A stretch of DNA of 51,238 bases from Actinomycetota bacterium (GTDB lineage Bacteria > Actinomycetota > Actinomycetes > Streptosporangiales > Streptosporangiaceae): contig PMSU01000059.1 of the NCBI GenBank assembly GCA_003168255.1, positions 1 to 51,238 of the forward strand. The letters are read 5' to 3'. The notes under the pieces are model-generated. The model was not told the origin of the DNA. It ran no database searches and was given only the letters and a program-made list of their open reading frames with translations. Position numbers and translations under genes: made by a program. Below are positions 29,573 to 39,597 of this stretch, in pieces. Numbering within the stretch: position 1 is the stretch's first letter; each line of letters opens with the position of its first letter.

Positions 29573-30738
29573 TGACGCAGGTAGAAATCGGCCGCGGCAA
29601 GAGCGGCAGGCGAGCCTACTCCCTCGACGAGATCGGGCTGGTGCCGTCCCGCCGCACCAGGGATCCCGAGGAGGTCTCGATCGCCTGGCAGATCGACGCC
29701 TACCGGTTTGAGCTGCCGCTGGTCGTCTGCCCCATGGACAGCGTGGTGTCGCCGCAGACGGCGATAGAGATCGGCAGGCTCGGCGGCCTGGCCGTGCTGG
29801 ACCTGGAAGGGCTCTGGACCAGGTACGAAGACCCGGAGCCGCTGCTCGGCGAGATCGCGGAACTGGACGAGCCCGCGGCCACCAGAAGGCTCCAGTCAAT
29901 CTACGCCGAACCGATCAAGGAAGATCTGATCGGCCGCAGGATCGAGGAGATCCACGCGGCCGGGATCACCACGGCAGCCAGGCTCTCGCCGCAGCGCACT
30001 GTCCGGTACTACAAGACGGTCATCGACGCGGGCGTGGACATCTTTGTCATCCGCGGTACCACGGTGTCGGCGGAACACGTCTCCGGCCAGGCCGAGCCGC
30101 TCAACCTCAAGCGGTTCATCTATGAGCTGGACGTGCCGGTCGTCGTCGGCGGCTGCGCCACCTACACGGCGGCGCTGCATCTCATGCGGACCGGGGCGGC
30201 CGGGGTGCTGGCCGGCTTCGGCGGCGGCTCGGGCCACACGACCGCGGCGGTACTCGGTGTCGCGGTGCCGATGGCCACCGTGATCGCTGACGTGGCCGCG
30301 GCCCGCAGGGACTACCTGGACGAGTCGGGCGGGCGGTACGTGCACGTGCTGGCCGACGGGGGCATGACCCGCAGCGGTGACATCGCCAAGGCCCTCGCCT
30401 GCGGCGCGGACGCCGTGATGGTCGGCTCGCCGTTCGCCCGCGCTGCCCAGGCGCCCGGCCGCGGGTATCACTGGGGCAGCGAGGCGCACCACCCGGAGCT
30501 ACCGCGCGGCGCCCGGGTAAAGGTCGGCACGATCGGCTCGCTGAAGCAGATCCTGCACGGTCCGTCTAGCGTCGCGGACGGCTCCATGAACCTGATGGGG
30601 GCACTGCGCCGGACGATGGCCACTGCGGGCTACTCGGATCTGAAGGAATTCCAGCGGGTGGAGGTAGTGGTCGCGCCGAGCAGCCGGCCACGAGGCGAGC
30701 CGGCCGCACCTGGTGAGACGCCGGCCAGGTCCTTGTAG
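29572..30738 (+). CDS. guaB3: GuaB3 family IMP dehydrogenase-related protein
   Basis: 388 residues, the CBS-less GuaB3 paralogue that follows guaB throughout actinobacteria. Signatures: GRGKSGRRAYSLDEIGLVPSRRTRDPEEVS at the N-terminus, PMDSVVSP, and HVLADGGMTRSGDIAKALACGADAVMVGSPFA in the barrel. Related GuaB3 proteins have been linked to guanine-nucleotide interconversion, but the activity here is inferred. The GTG start shares one base with the guaB stop, so the pair is coupled. The last 25 residues are a Pro/Ala/Arg-rich tail. Confidence 0.95.
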
Positions 30739-30788
30739 GCACTGGCCGCCGCAACCGCGCTTGATACCCGCGGGGTACCGTTCGGGAT

Positions 30789-32594
30789 GTGAGAACCGGG
30801 GGAAGAGACACAGCCGTGCCGGGCTCCGGCGCGGCCACCGCGCTGGGCCCTGACAAGCGGGCCGCAGCGCTTGGCGATGACGAACGGGCCGCCGCGCTGG
30901 CCGCCCTCGCCGCCCGCGAGCAGCACGTTCTCGTGGTCGGCGGCGGGGTGGTTGGCGCTGGCGTGGCGCTTGACGCCGCTACCAGGGGCCTGTCGGTGGG
31001 CCTGGTGGAAGCCAGGGATTTCGCCTCTGGCACGTCATCGCAATCGAGCAAGCTCATCCATGGCGGGCTGCGGTACCTGGAGCAGCTCAATTTCGCGCTG
31101 GTCAGAGAGGCGCTGACCGAGCGGGCGCTGCTGCTTCAGCGGATCGCGCCGCATCTGGTCCGCCCTGTCTCGTTCCTGTACCCGCTCACTCATCGCGGTG
31201 GCTGGTAGCGCGCGTACGTGGGCGCGGGGGTGGGGCTGTATGACCTGCTCGGCTTCTCGATGGGCCAGGTCCGGGGCCTGCCCGGGCACAAGCAGCTCAG
31301 CAGGCACGCGGCGCTGGAACTCGCCCCGGCGCTGAAGCGGACCGCGGTGCATGGCGCGATCAGGTACTGGGATGCGCAGGTGGACGACGCCAGGTTCGTC
31401 ATCACCGTGCTGCGCACCGCCGCCAGCTACGGCGCCAGGATCGCGTCGCGTACCCAGGTGACCGGGTTCCTGCGGGAGGGCGAGCGAGTCACCGGCGTGC
31501 GCGTGGTGGATCTGGAGTCCGGGTCCGAGCTCGAGATCCGCGCGCAGCAGGTGGTCAACGCGACCGGCGTGTGGACCGATGACATCCAGGCGCTGGTCGG
31601 CGGCCGGGGCATGATCAACGTGCGTGCTTCCAAGGGCATCCATCTGGTGGTCCCCAGGGATCGCATCCACTCCAGCACGGGGATCATCGTGCGCACGCCG
31701 GTGAGCGTGCTCTTCGTGATCCCGTGGGGCCGCCACTGGATCATCGGCACGACCGACACGGAGTGGTCGCTCGACAAGGCGCACCCCGCCGCGAGCAGGT
31801 CAGACATTGACTACCTGCTCACCCAGGTCAACCGGGTGCTCAGGGTCCCGCTGACCTCCGATGACGTGGAAGGCGTGTACGCCGGCCTGCGCCCGCTGCT
31901 GAGCGGCGAGTCCGATGAGACCTCGAAGCTGTCGCGGGAGCACACTGTCGCCCACCCGGTACCGGGGCTGGTGATGATCGCGGGCGGCAAGTACACCACC
32001 TACCGGCTGATGGCCAGGGACGCGGTGGACGCGGTGGCTCACGGGCTGGACGGGCGGGTCCCGCGGTCGTGTACCGAGGAGATCCCGCTGGTGGGCGCGG
32101 AGGGCTTTCCCGCGCTCTGGAATTCCAGGTACCAGATGGCCCGCGTCTCTGGCCTGCACGTCGCCAGGATCGAGCACTTGCTGCACAGGTACGGCACGCT
32201 GATCGGCGAGGTACTCGGCCTGATCGAGGCGGAGCCCGCGCTGGGCCAGCCGCTGACCGGCGCGGACGATTACCTGCGAGCGGAGATCGTCTACGCGGCC
32301 TCGCACGAGGGCGCCCGGCACCTGTATGACGCGCTGGCCCGGCGAACGCACATCACGATCGAGACCTGGGATCACGGGATCTCTGTCGCCCCGGAGGCGG
32401 CGGCCCTGATGGCGGGGCAGCTTGGCTGGGATTCGCGGCAGACGGCACGCGAGGTCGAGCATTATCGGGCAAGAATTTCTGCCGAACGGGCTGCGCAGGA
32501 TGTCAGCGATGACCAGGAGGCGGACGCGATCCGGCTCGGCGCCCCCGACATCGTTCCGTTGGTGGTGGGCACCGTCGCGGGCGGCGAGAGATGA
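30789..32594 (+). pseudogene. glpD: Glycerol-3-phosphate dehydrogenase, interrupted by an in-frame TAG
   Basis: FAD enzyme oxidising glycerol-3-phosphate to dihydroxyacetone phosphate at the membrane. The 5' part (GTG 30789 to 31205) has the FAD loop VLVVGGGVVGAGVALDAATRG and GTSSQSSKLIHGGLRYLEQ. It ends at TAG 31206-31208. The same frame continues (31209-32594) with RAYVGAGVGLYDLLGF, VNATGVWTDD and the normal C-terminal domain through MIAGGKYTTYRLMARDAVD. As I recall, homologues read HRGWERAY here, so TAG replaces the Glu codon and one extra Gly codon precedes the Trp. Without readthrough or restart the protein lacks a joined FAD domain. A sequencing error is possible. Confidence 0.9.
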
Positions 32595-32652
32595 GGCGCT
32601 TCGCTGCCGCTTTCGCCGATGGCGGTGGCGGCTGCCCGCCTAGAATCGGCCT

Positions 32653-33684
32653 ATGACCCAGCCGTCCCGGCCGCCGCGACCACGCGTTCTGTCCGGTATC
32701 CAGCCGACCGCTGACTCGTTCCACCTGGGCAACTACCTCGGCGCGGTGCGGCAGTGGGTGGCCATGCAGGATACGCACGACGCCTTCTACTGCGTCGTGG
32801 ATCTGCACGCGATCACGGTTCCGTACGATCCGGCGCTGCTGCGCCGCAGGACCAGGATCGCCGCCGCCCAGTTGTTCGCGGCCGGCCTCGATCCCGAGCG
32901 CTGCACCGTGTTCGTGCAGAGCCATGTGGCAGAGCACACCGAGCTCGCCTGGGTACTGGGCTGCCTGACCGGGTTCGGCGAGGCGAGCAGGATGATCCAG
33001 TTCAAGGACAAGTCGGCCAAGGGAGGCGCGGAACAGGCCAGCGTCGGCCTGTTCACCTATCCGGTGCTCCAGGCCGCCGACATCCTGCTGTACCAGGCCA
33101 ACCAGGTTCCGGTCGGCGAGGATCAGCGGCAGCATCTGGAGCTCACCAGGGATCTCGCCCAGCGATTCAACCACAGGTTCGGCCAGGTCTTCACCGTGCC
33201 AGGGCCCTACATCCTGGCCGATGTGGCCAAGATCAATGACCTCCAGGATCCCGCGGCGAAGATGAGCAAATCGTCGTCCTCGCCACAAGGCATCGTGGAC
33301 GTGCTCGATGAGTCCGGCGTGATCCGCAAGAAGATCGCAAGGGCAGTGACCGATGCCGGCACCGACATCCGCGCCGACGAGGCGGCCAAGCCGGGAGTCA
33401 CCAACCTGCTGCGGATCTATTCGGCGCTCGCCGGGGTGAGCGTGGCCGAGCTCGAGGCCTCGCATGGCAACGTCGGCTATGGCACCTTCAAGCGCGAGCT
33501 TGCCGAGCTGGTAGTGGACACCTTTGCGCCGGTGCGGGAGCGAACCGAGAAGATGCTTGCCGACGAGACCGAGCTCGACCGGCTGCTGGCCCAGGGTGCC
33601 AGCCGGGCGAGCCGGGTGGCCCGCGAGACCATGGCGCTGGTCAGGGACAGGATCGGCCTGCTGCTGCCGCTGCCCGCCGGGTAG
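32653..33684 (+). CDS. trpS: Tryptophanyl-tRNA synthetase
   Basis: Class I aminoacyl-tRNA synthetase, 343 residues. The ATP-binding signature is FHLGNYLGA (HIGH type) near residue 24, and the second, KMSKSSSSP, near 206, after the [28 protein letters not shown] block. An ATG start about 60 bases after glpD is used. It is convergent with the carboxypeptidase gene, with only about 30 bases between the stops and no obvious terminator. Confidence 0.97.
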   Translation: MTQPSRPPRPRVLSGIQPTADSFHLGNYLGAVRQWVAMQDTHDAFYCVVDLHAITVPYDPALLRRRTRIAAAQLFAAGLDPERCTVFVQSHVAEHTELAWVLGCLTGFGEASRMIQFKDKSAKGGAEQASVGLFTYPVLQAADILLYQANQVPVGEDQRQHLELTRDLAQRFNHRFGQVFTVPGPYILADVAKINDLQDPAAKMSKSSSSPQGIVDVLDESGVIRKKIARAVTDAGTDIRADEAAKPGVTNLLRIYSALAGVSVAELEASHGNVGYGTFKRELAELVVDTFAPVRERTEKMLADETELDRLLAQGASRASRVARETMALVRDRIGLLLPLPAG

Positions 33685-33715
33685 GAAGGTGGTGGGCGGC
33701 GGTTGCCGGGCTGGG

Positions 33716-35050
33716 TCATCCCCCGGTCGAGGCTGAACTCCGGCGCTGGCTGGCACGCGACTTCGCGGCGGCGACCATGGCTCGCCTGCGGTGCACCACG
33801 AATCCGGTGACTATGAGCCCGGCCAGCAGCAGGAACCCCACTCCCACGGCGACGGGATGGCCCGGGAATGAGCCGCTGGCGGCGGCCGGCCGGCTGGCCG
33901 CGCCCTTCGCTGCGTGCGCCGTCGCCCTCTTGGCGGCCGGAGGCGGCAGCGGGCTGACGAGTGTGCCGGCCGGCTTGACCTTGCCATCCATGGCGAAGCC
34001 CCAGTTCAGCAGGCGGGACGCGTAGGTGAACTCGGTGAGCGGCCGGCAGTGCAAGATCGTTACGATCAGCGTCACGCCATTGCGTCTGGCCATGCCGACA
34101 TAGGTGGCACCCGCGGCGGTGGTCCAGCCGATCTTGCCGCCGATGTCGCCGCGGTAGTCGGTGAGCATCTGGTCCTGGTTGACGAGCGTGACCCAGTGCC
34201 GCGGCTTGACCATAAATCGCGCGGCCAGCGTCCTGTCGTAGCCCAGGAAGGCGGGCATGGCCAGCGCGCGCCTGGCGATCAGCGCCTCGTCGTAGGCGGA
34301 GGTGTGCTGGCCCGGCGCGTCGAGCCCGTTCGGCTCCTTTGCCACCGTGTCGTCCGCCTGTAGTTCGTGTGCCTCGGCGTTCATCAGCGCGATGCCCCGG
34401 CTGAAGGATCCGGTCGCCTGGGCCAGCGCAACGGCCGCATCGTTGGCCGAGATGGTCAGCAGGGCACGGAACAGGTCGGAGATCTTGTAGTGCCGGCCGG
34501 CGATGAGGCCCACGTCATTCGGCTCTACGGTGGCCGCCTGATGCGAGGCGACGGTGCTGGCGTTCGGGTTCAGCAAGGGGATGAGCGTGATCGCGGTGAG
34601 CACCTTGAGGGTGCTCGCAGGCCTGAACCAGCCGTGCGGGTCCTTGGCGGCGAGCACCTGGCCGGTGCCGGCGTCGGCGACCACGAAGGCGGACGCCGGT
34701 ACCCGCGGCAGCCTGGGCGTCTTGCGGGACGGGTCGTTGACGACAATGCCCCTGCTGGCGAGCTGCGCGCCGCCCTGTGTCCAGTCCCCGCTGCTGGCTC
34801 CTGGGGCTGCGGTAGGCAATGCCCCCGGCAAGACCGCAGACGTGGCCAGGGCCGGGGACGTGGACCGGGAGGACGCTGCCTGGGCCCGGGACGTGGACCG
34901 GGAGGACGCTGCCTGGGCCGGGGACGTGGACCGGGAGGACGCTGCCTGGGCCCGGGACGCTGCCTGAGCTGGCGGCGCTGCCAGCGCAGCCACGCCCGCC
35001 GCGAAGACCGCAGCGGCCGCCATAGCCGCTGCTCCCCGCCTACCTGCCAT
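33716..35050 (-). CDS. Secreted, membrane-anchored D-alanyl-D-alanine carboxypeptidase
   Basis: Low-molecular-weight penicillin-binding protein (peptidase S11) that trims the terminal D-Ala of peptidoglycan peptides. From ATG 35050 it is 444 residues. A signal peptide ends in ALAAPPAQA. A Ser/Ala/Gln repeat (ASSRSTS units) of about 40 residues follows, then the catalytic domain: SxxK as RPASTLKVLTAI, SxN as TISANDAAVALA, and KIG in place of the usual KTG. A C-terminal helix (GFLLLAGLIVTGFVV) and basic tail anchor it. The frame extends to 35194, but the signal peptide fixes the start at 35050. Confidence 0.92.
   Translation of the reverse strand: MAGRRGAAAMAAAAVFAAGVAALAAPPAQAASRAQAASSRSTSPAQAASSRSTSRAQAASSRSTSPALATSAVLPGALPTAAPGASSGDWTQGGAQLASRGIVVNDPSRKTPRLPRVPASAFVVADAGTGQVLAAKDPHGWFRPASTLKVLTAITLIPLLNPNASTVASHQAATVEPNDVGLIAGRHYKISDLFRALLTISANDAAVALAQATGSFSRGIALMNAEAHELQADDTVAKEPNGLDAPGQHTSAYDEALIARRALAMPAFLGYDRTLAARFMVKPRHWVTLVNQDQMLTDYRGDIGGKIGWTTAAGATYVGMARRNGVTLIVTILHCRPLTEFTYASRLLNWGFAMDGKVKPAGTLVSPLPPPAAKRATAHAAKGAASRPAAASGSFPGHPVAVGVGFLLLAGLIVTGFVVHRRRAMVAAAKSRASQRRSSASTGG
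34857..34955 (-). repeat. 33-bp tandem repeat in the carboxypeptidase gene
   Basis: Three head-to-tail 33-base units (34857-34889, 34890-34922, 34923-34955), nearly identical, encode 11-residue repeats (AQAASSRSTSP or AQAASSRSTSR) between the signal peptide and the catalytic domain. Confidence 0.92.
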
Positions 35051-35192
35051 TGCCGGCCTCCTCGTCCGGGTCGTGGCACCGGGTGCCGCCGTGGCCACTT
35101 TGAGTGTGCGGCCCGTGGACCAACGGTACTGTGCCTGGCGCGTGGCGCAGGTCACTGTCTGATTCCCGGCACGCGGCCGTAGCCTTGACCAC

Positions 35193-36773
35193 ATGGCGCG
35201 CGAATCGGAGTCAGGACTACCGGTCGAGGCTGTATACGGTCCCGACCAGCTAAAGGATTTCAGTCCGGCGGAGAAGCTGGGCGAGCCGGGCGAGTACCCG
35301 TTTACTCGCGGGATCTATCCCACGATGTATACGGCCCGGCCATGGACGATGCGGCAGTACGCCGGCTTCTCGACCGCCGCGGACTCGAATCGCCGTTATC
35401 ACCAGCTGATCGAGGCCGGCAGCACCGGACTCTCCGTCGCCTTCGACCTGCCCACCCAGATGGGCTACGACTCTGATTCCCCGGTGGCACACGGCGAGGT
35501 CGGGCGGGTGGGCGTTGCCATCGACTCCATCGACGACATGCGAACGCTGCTACAGGACCTACCGCTGGACAAGGTATCGACGTCGATGACGATCAACGCC
35601 CCGGCGGCCGTCCTGCTGCTGCTCTACCAGCTGGTGGCCCAGGAGCAGGGGATCAGCCCGGGCAGTCTCAACGGGACCATCCAGAACGACATTCTCAAGG
35701 AGTACATAGCCCGCGGAACCTATATTTACCCGCCACAGCAGTCGCTTCGGCTTGCCGCCGACACCTTCGCCTACTGCCGGACCGAGATGCCGAGGTGGAA
35801 CACGATCTCCATCTCCGGTTACCACATGGCGGAAGCCGGCGCGACCCCGGTGCAGGAGATCGCGTTCACACTGTCCAATGCCAAGGAATACGTCCGGGCG
35901 GCGCTGGGCTCGGGCCTCGCGGTGGACGAGTTCGCCCCCCGGCTGTCGTTTTTCTTCGTGGCCAGGTCAACGCTGCTCGAGGAGGTGGCGAAGTTCCGCG
36001 CCGCGCGCCGGATATGGGCGCAGATCATGCGGGATGAGTTCGGCGCGTTGGATCCCAAGTCGCAGATGCTGCGGTTCCACACGCAGACTGCCGGGGTCCA
36101 GCTAACCGCTCAGCAGCCGGAAGTGAATATGGTCCGGGTCACCATCCAGGCGCTGGCCGCGGTTCTCGGCGGCACCCAGTCACTGCACACCAATTCCTTT
36201 GACGAGGCGATCGGGCTGCCGAGCCAGAAGGCGGCGACCCTGGCGCTGCGGACCCAGCAGGTGATCGCTTACGAGAGCGACCTGACCGCCACCGCCGACC
36301 CGTTCGCGGGTTCCTATGCGGTCGAGTCCATGACCGACGACGTCGAGACCGCCGCGCGGCAGCTGATCGACCAGGTGGAGGAGATCGGCGGCGCCGTGGC
36401 CGCGATCGAGCGCGGCTTCCAGAAGGACGAGATCGAGCGGTCGGCCTATCAGGTGGCGCGGCAGGTCGAGTCGGGGGAGCGCGTGGTGGTCGGCGTGAAC
36501 AAGTTCCAGGCCGACCAGGAGGAACCGCAGCAGCCGTTGCGCGTGGACGTAGCGATCGAGAAGGAGCAGGCGGCCCTGCTGGCGCAGCTGAGGAGCGAGC
36601 GGAACGCCGCAGACCACAAGCAGCGGCTCGACGACCTCAAGCAGGCGGCGCAGGGAACGCAGAACGTGCTGGTACCGCTGCGTGAAGCGCTGCGGGCCAG
36701 GGCAACGGTCGGCGAGATCTGTGATGCCCTTCGCGAGGTATGGGGCGTGTACCAGCCGCCCGATGTGCACTGA
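35193..36773 (+). CDS. Acyl-CoA mutase large subunit (methylmalonyl-CoA mutase family)
   Basis: 526 residues covering only the substrate barrel of the B12-dependent acyl-CoA mutases: [64 protein letters not shown] and [13 protein letters not shown]. The cobalamin-binding domain is absent, so it must pair with a separate small subunit, which is not in this window. Candidates are methylmalonyl-, isobutyryl- or hydroxyisobutyryl-CoA mutase; the sequence does not decide. An ATG start is used. It is divergent from the carboxypeptidase gene, whose frame, if extended, would overlap by two bases. Confidence 0.93.
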   Translation: MARESESGLPVEAVYGPDQLKDFSPAEKLGEPGEYPFTRGIYPTMYTARPWTMRQYAGFSTAADSNRRYHQLIEAGSTGLSVAFDLPTQMGYDSDSPVAHGEVGRVGVAIDSIDDMRTLLQDLPLDKVSTSMTINAPAAVLLLLYQLVAQEQGISPGSLNGTIQNDILKEYIARGTYIYPPQQSLRLAADTFAYCRTEMPRWNTISISGYHMAEAGATPVQEIAFTLSNAKEYVRAALGSGLAVDEFAPRLSFFFVARSTLLEEVAKFRAARRIWAQIMRDEFGALDPKSQMLRFHTQTAGVQLTAQQPEVNMVRVTIQALAAVLGGTQSLHTNSFDEAIGLPSQKAATLALRTQQVIAYESDLTATADPFAGSYAVESMTDDVETAARQLIDQVEEIGGAVAAIERGFQKDEIERSAYQVARQVESGERVVVGVNKFQADQEEPQQPLRVDVAIEKEQAALLAQLRSERNAADHKQRLDDLKQAAQGTQNVLVPLREALRARATVGEICDALREVWGVYQPPDVH

Positions 36774-36859
36774 TTCGCGGGGGCCCTTTGCGCCGGGTCT
36801 GACCTGCATCACGATAAAGGGGTTATGGCCCGTAGTTTCATAAGTTACTATCCGCGCAC

Positions 36860-36874
36860 GATCCGTTACGGATC
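36860..36874. promoter_or_regulatory. Short palindrome upstream of the ligase-amidohydrolase pair
   Basis: GATCCGTTACGGATC: 6-base perfect arms around TTA, about 120 bases before the ligase start. The size and symmetry suit a dimeric repressor site. No regulator is identified. Confidence 0.35.
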
Positions 36875-36994
36875 TGGCCCGGATGGCGGCCGGTCGCCTG
36901 TGCGGGACATCCCCGGCCGTCCCCGGCTGATGGCTCATGGATGTCACCCGCACGTTTCTGGCCGAGCTGGAAAGATTGCGGATGGAGGTCACCG

Positions 36995-38161
36995 GTGGTC
37001 ATCGACTGGAACTCGTCACGTGGTGCGACGCTGGGTGTGGAGTGGGAAATCCAGCTCATCGACGCTCGGACCAGGACGCTTCGCCAGGATGCCAGCGAGG
37101 TGCTCGCGGCGCTTCCCGAGCTGGGCGAGAGCAGTGAGCGTCCCAAGATCCGCTACGAGCTCATGCAGTCCCAGCTCGAGCTGTCCACCGGCATATGCAG
37201 CACGGTAGCCGAGGCAAAGGAAGACCTAGCCGAGACAATCGCGCAACTCCAGCGGGTGGCCCGCGCTAACGATATGCTGCTGACCTGCGCAGGGACGCAT
37301 CCCTTCAGCAACTGGAGGGACGCGAAGATGGCACCAGTGCAGCGTTACGCCGAGCTCGTCGAGCAAATGCAGTGGCTCGCCCGCAGGATCCAGCTTTTCA
37401 GCACTCAGGTTCATGTGGGGCTCACTGACGGCAGCACGGCGATCCCGATCATCAATGCTCTGGCCGGGTACCTACCGCATTTCCTGGCGCTGACCGCGTC
37501 GAGCCCGTTCTGGAACGGGCAGGACACCGGGCTGGCATCGAGCCGGACAGTCATCTTCGGTGAGCTGCCGACCGCGGGGCCTCCGCATCGGCTTGCGGAC
37601 TGGAGTGAGTTCGAGGAGTACATGGACACGCTGATGCGCGCCGGGACGATCCGGAGCATCAAAGAAGTGTGGTGGGATATCCGCCCGCATCCAGATTTCG
37701 GCACGATCGAGATCCGCATCTGCGACGGCGTCCCGACCCTGCGTGAGATCGGCATGGTTGCGGCCCTCTCGCAATGCCTGGTCCACCGCTTCACCCGCCA
37801 GCTCGATCGCGGTTACCAGCTGCCCAGCCCGGCGACTTGGGTCGTTCGGGATAACAAGTGGCGCGCGACGAGGTACGGTCTTGACGCAATAGTGATCACC
37901 GATGATTCCGGCGCAACGGCGCCGGTGCGTGACGAGCTTTACGAGCTGGTGCGCGAGCTTGAGCCTGTCGCGGACAGGCTGGGCTGTAGTCCCGAGCTCG
38001 GCGTTGTTTCCGAGGTGCTCGACCAGGGTGCGTCATACGAGCGGCAGCGCGCTGTCATGGCTGACAGCGGCGAGCTGACTGAGGTGGTGGATTCCCTGGT
38101 CACCGAGTTCGCGGAAGACCGGTTCTTGTGCCCGGGGGAGGCAGCGCATGCCGGGAGATGA
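36995..38161 (+). CDS. Carboxylate-amine ligase, YbdK / glutamate-cysteine ligase type 2 family
   Basis: 388 residues. The start GTG at 36995 gives VIDWNSSRGATLGVEWEIQLID, the family N-terminus with the metal-binding EWE, and has GGAGG 6 bases upstream; longer frames lack this. Further signatures are ELMQSQLELSTGICSTVAEA, AGTHPFSNW, STQVHVGL and WWDIRPHPDFGTIEIRICDG. Members have ATP-dependent ligase activity, weakly joining glutamate and cysteine in some cases; the true substrate is often unknown. Its 3' end overlaps the amidohydrolase start by 14 bases, suggesting the two act on related amides. Confidence 0.92.
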   Translation: MVIDWNSSRGATLGVEWEIQLIDARTRTLRQDASEVLAALPELGESSERPKIRYELMQSQLELSTGICSTVAEAKEDLAETIAQLQRVARANDMLLTCAGTHPFSNWRDAKMAPVQRYAELVEQMQWLARRIQLFSTQVHVGLTDGSTAIPIINALAGYLPHFLALTASSPFWNGQDTGLASSRTVIFGELPTAGPPHRLADWSEFEEYMDTLMRAGTIRSIKEVWWDIRPHPDFGTIEIRICDGVPTLREIGMVAALSQCLVHRFTRQLDRGYQLPSPATWVVRDNKWRATRYGLDAIVITDDSGATAPVRDELYELVRELEPVADRLGCSPELGVVSEVLDQGASYERQRAVMADSGELTEVVDSLVTEFAEDRFLCPGEAAHAGR

Positions 38162-39401
38162 TCTGACGGGGGAACTCGACGCATTCCTCGCCGAGCACTC
38201 TGGCGAGCTGATCGAGTTCCGCCGTGACCTGCATGCCCATCCGGAGATCGGCTATCACGAGCACCGGACCACGCGGCGGGTCGCCCTCAGGCTGGCCGCG
38301 GTCGGCCTAAGGCCCATGCTCCTGCCCAAGGGAACCGGGCTGATCGTTGACGTCGGCGGTAGTTCCAAGGGCCCGGGCGCCGCCGGGCCGATCGTGGCAC
38401 TGCGCGCGGATCTGGACGCGCTGCCCCTCCAGGACGAGAAGCCCGTGCCGTACCGGTCCACGGTGCCGAATGCGTGTCACGCCTGCGGGCACGACGTGCA
38501 CACCACCATCCTGCTCGGCACCGGGCTCTTCCTGGCTGCGCAGGCGGCGGCGGGGTCGCTGCCCGGGCGTGTCCGGCTGATCTTCCAGCCGGCCGAGGAG
38601 ATTCCCGGCGGCGCGCTCGACGTACTGGCCGCGGGCGGCATCGCCGGCGTGGAACGCATTTTCGCGCTGCACTGCGACCCACGGCTTGACGTGGGGAAAG
38701 TCGGGATCCGGAGCGGCCCGATCACGGCCGCCTGCGACAAGATCACCGTCCGGGTTACCGGGCCGGGGGGCCACACCGCCCGGCCGCACCTGACTGCCGA
38801 CCTCGTCTATGCCCTCGGCAAGATCGTGACCGAGTTGCCGGCCGCCCTGACCCGCCGGGTGGATCCCCGGTCCAGCCTCAGCCTGGTCTGGGGCCGGGTG
38901 TGCGCCGGCTCCGCGGCTAACGCGATCCCCGATGACGGGGTGGCCGAGGGGACCGTGCGCTGCCTCGACGACGAGGCCTGGCAGGCCGCGCCGGACCTGC
39001 TCAAGGCGCTCATCGAGTCGGTCGCGAGCGCTTACGGGGTACTGGCCGAGCTCACCTACGAGCGCAACGTGCCGCCCACCGTGAACGAGGCGGCGAGCGC
39101 CGCGATGCTCTCTACTGCGGCGCAGCGGGCGCTGGGTGCGGACTCGGTCGCCAGCACCCCGCAGAGCCTCGGCGGCGAAGACTTCGCCTGGTACCTGGAG
39201 TCGATTCCGGGCGCGCTGGCCAGGCTTGGCACCCGGACCCCCGGTTCGGCCAGCCTCGACATCCACCAGGCCGCGTTCGACGTGGACGAACGGGCCATCG
39301 GGACGGGAATCAGGCTGCTGGCGGAGACCTCGTTCACCGCCCTGCGTGATGCAGGCGGCAGCGCGGCCATGGACACCATGCCCCGCGCCGCGCATGCCTG
39401 A
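38148..39401 (+). CDS. M20-family amidohydrolase (AmiA/hippurate-hydrolase-like)
   Basis: 417 residues. Metal-site motifs are RRDLHAHPEIGYHE near the start, DLDALPLQDE, the bimetal HACGHDVHTTILLGT, and FQPAEEIPGGALDVLAAGG with the catalytic glutamate. The C-terminal LGGEDFAWYLE is typical. Such enzymes hydrolyse N-acyl amino acids or related amides. It overlaps the upstream ligase gene, and the neighbours downstream (PH protein, LpdA) match the mycobacterial amiA1-Rv3304-lpdA neighbourhood, as I recall it. The ATG is inside the ligase frame; no separate promoter is apparent. Confidence 0.93.
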   Translation: MPGDDLTGELDAFLAEHSGELIEFRRDLHAHPEIGYHEHRTTRRVALRLAAVGLRPMLLPKGTGLIVDVGGSSKGPGAAGPIVALRADLDALPLQDEKPVPYRSTVPNACHACGHDVHTTILLGTGLFLAAQAAAGSLPGRVRLIFQPAEEIPGGALDVLAAGGIAGVERIFALHCDPRLDVGKVGIRSGPITAACDKITVRVTGPGGHTARPHLTADLVYALGKIVTELPAALTRRVDPRSSLSLVWGRVCAGSAANAIPDDGVAEGTVRCLDDEAWQAAPDLLKALIESVASAYGVLAELTYERNVPPTVNEAASAAMLSTAAQRALGADSVASTPQSLGGEDFAWYLESIPGALARLGTRTPGSASLDIHQAAFDVDERAIGTGIRLLAETSFTALRDAGGSAAMDTMPRAAHA

Positions 39402-39597
39402 CCAGGCATCTAACAGGATCACCCAAGCTCAGCACGGAGTCGGTTGGGCCGGCCCGTGTCCCGCCGCTGCGGCAGGCTTGCGGTAGCCAGCGACGTGGGT
39501 GCAGCCCCGCAGGCCGCGACGGCCTACAGTGGTTGCACGGCGGTGCCCAAGCCGGGCTGCCGTAGCAGTCGTTGTCAAGCCAGCGGAGTCCAGTACG

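Noticed and set aside
31218..32594. Downstream half of glpD taken as a separate gene with a GTG start
   Set aside because: It would lack the FAD-binding N-terminus, has no ribosome site, and the frame matches the upstream half exactly; a broken glpD is the simpler reading.
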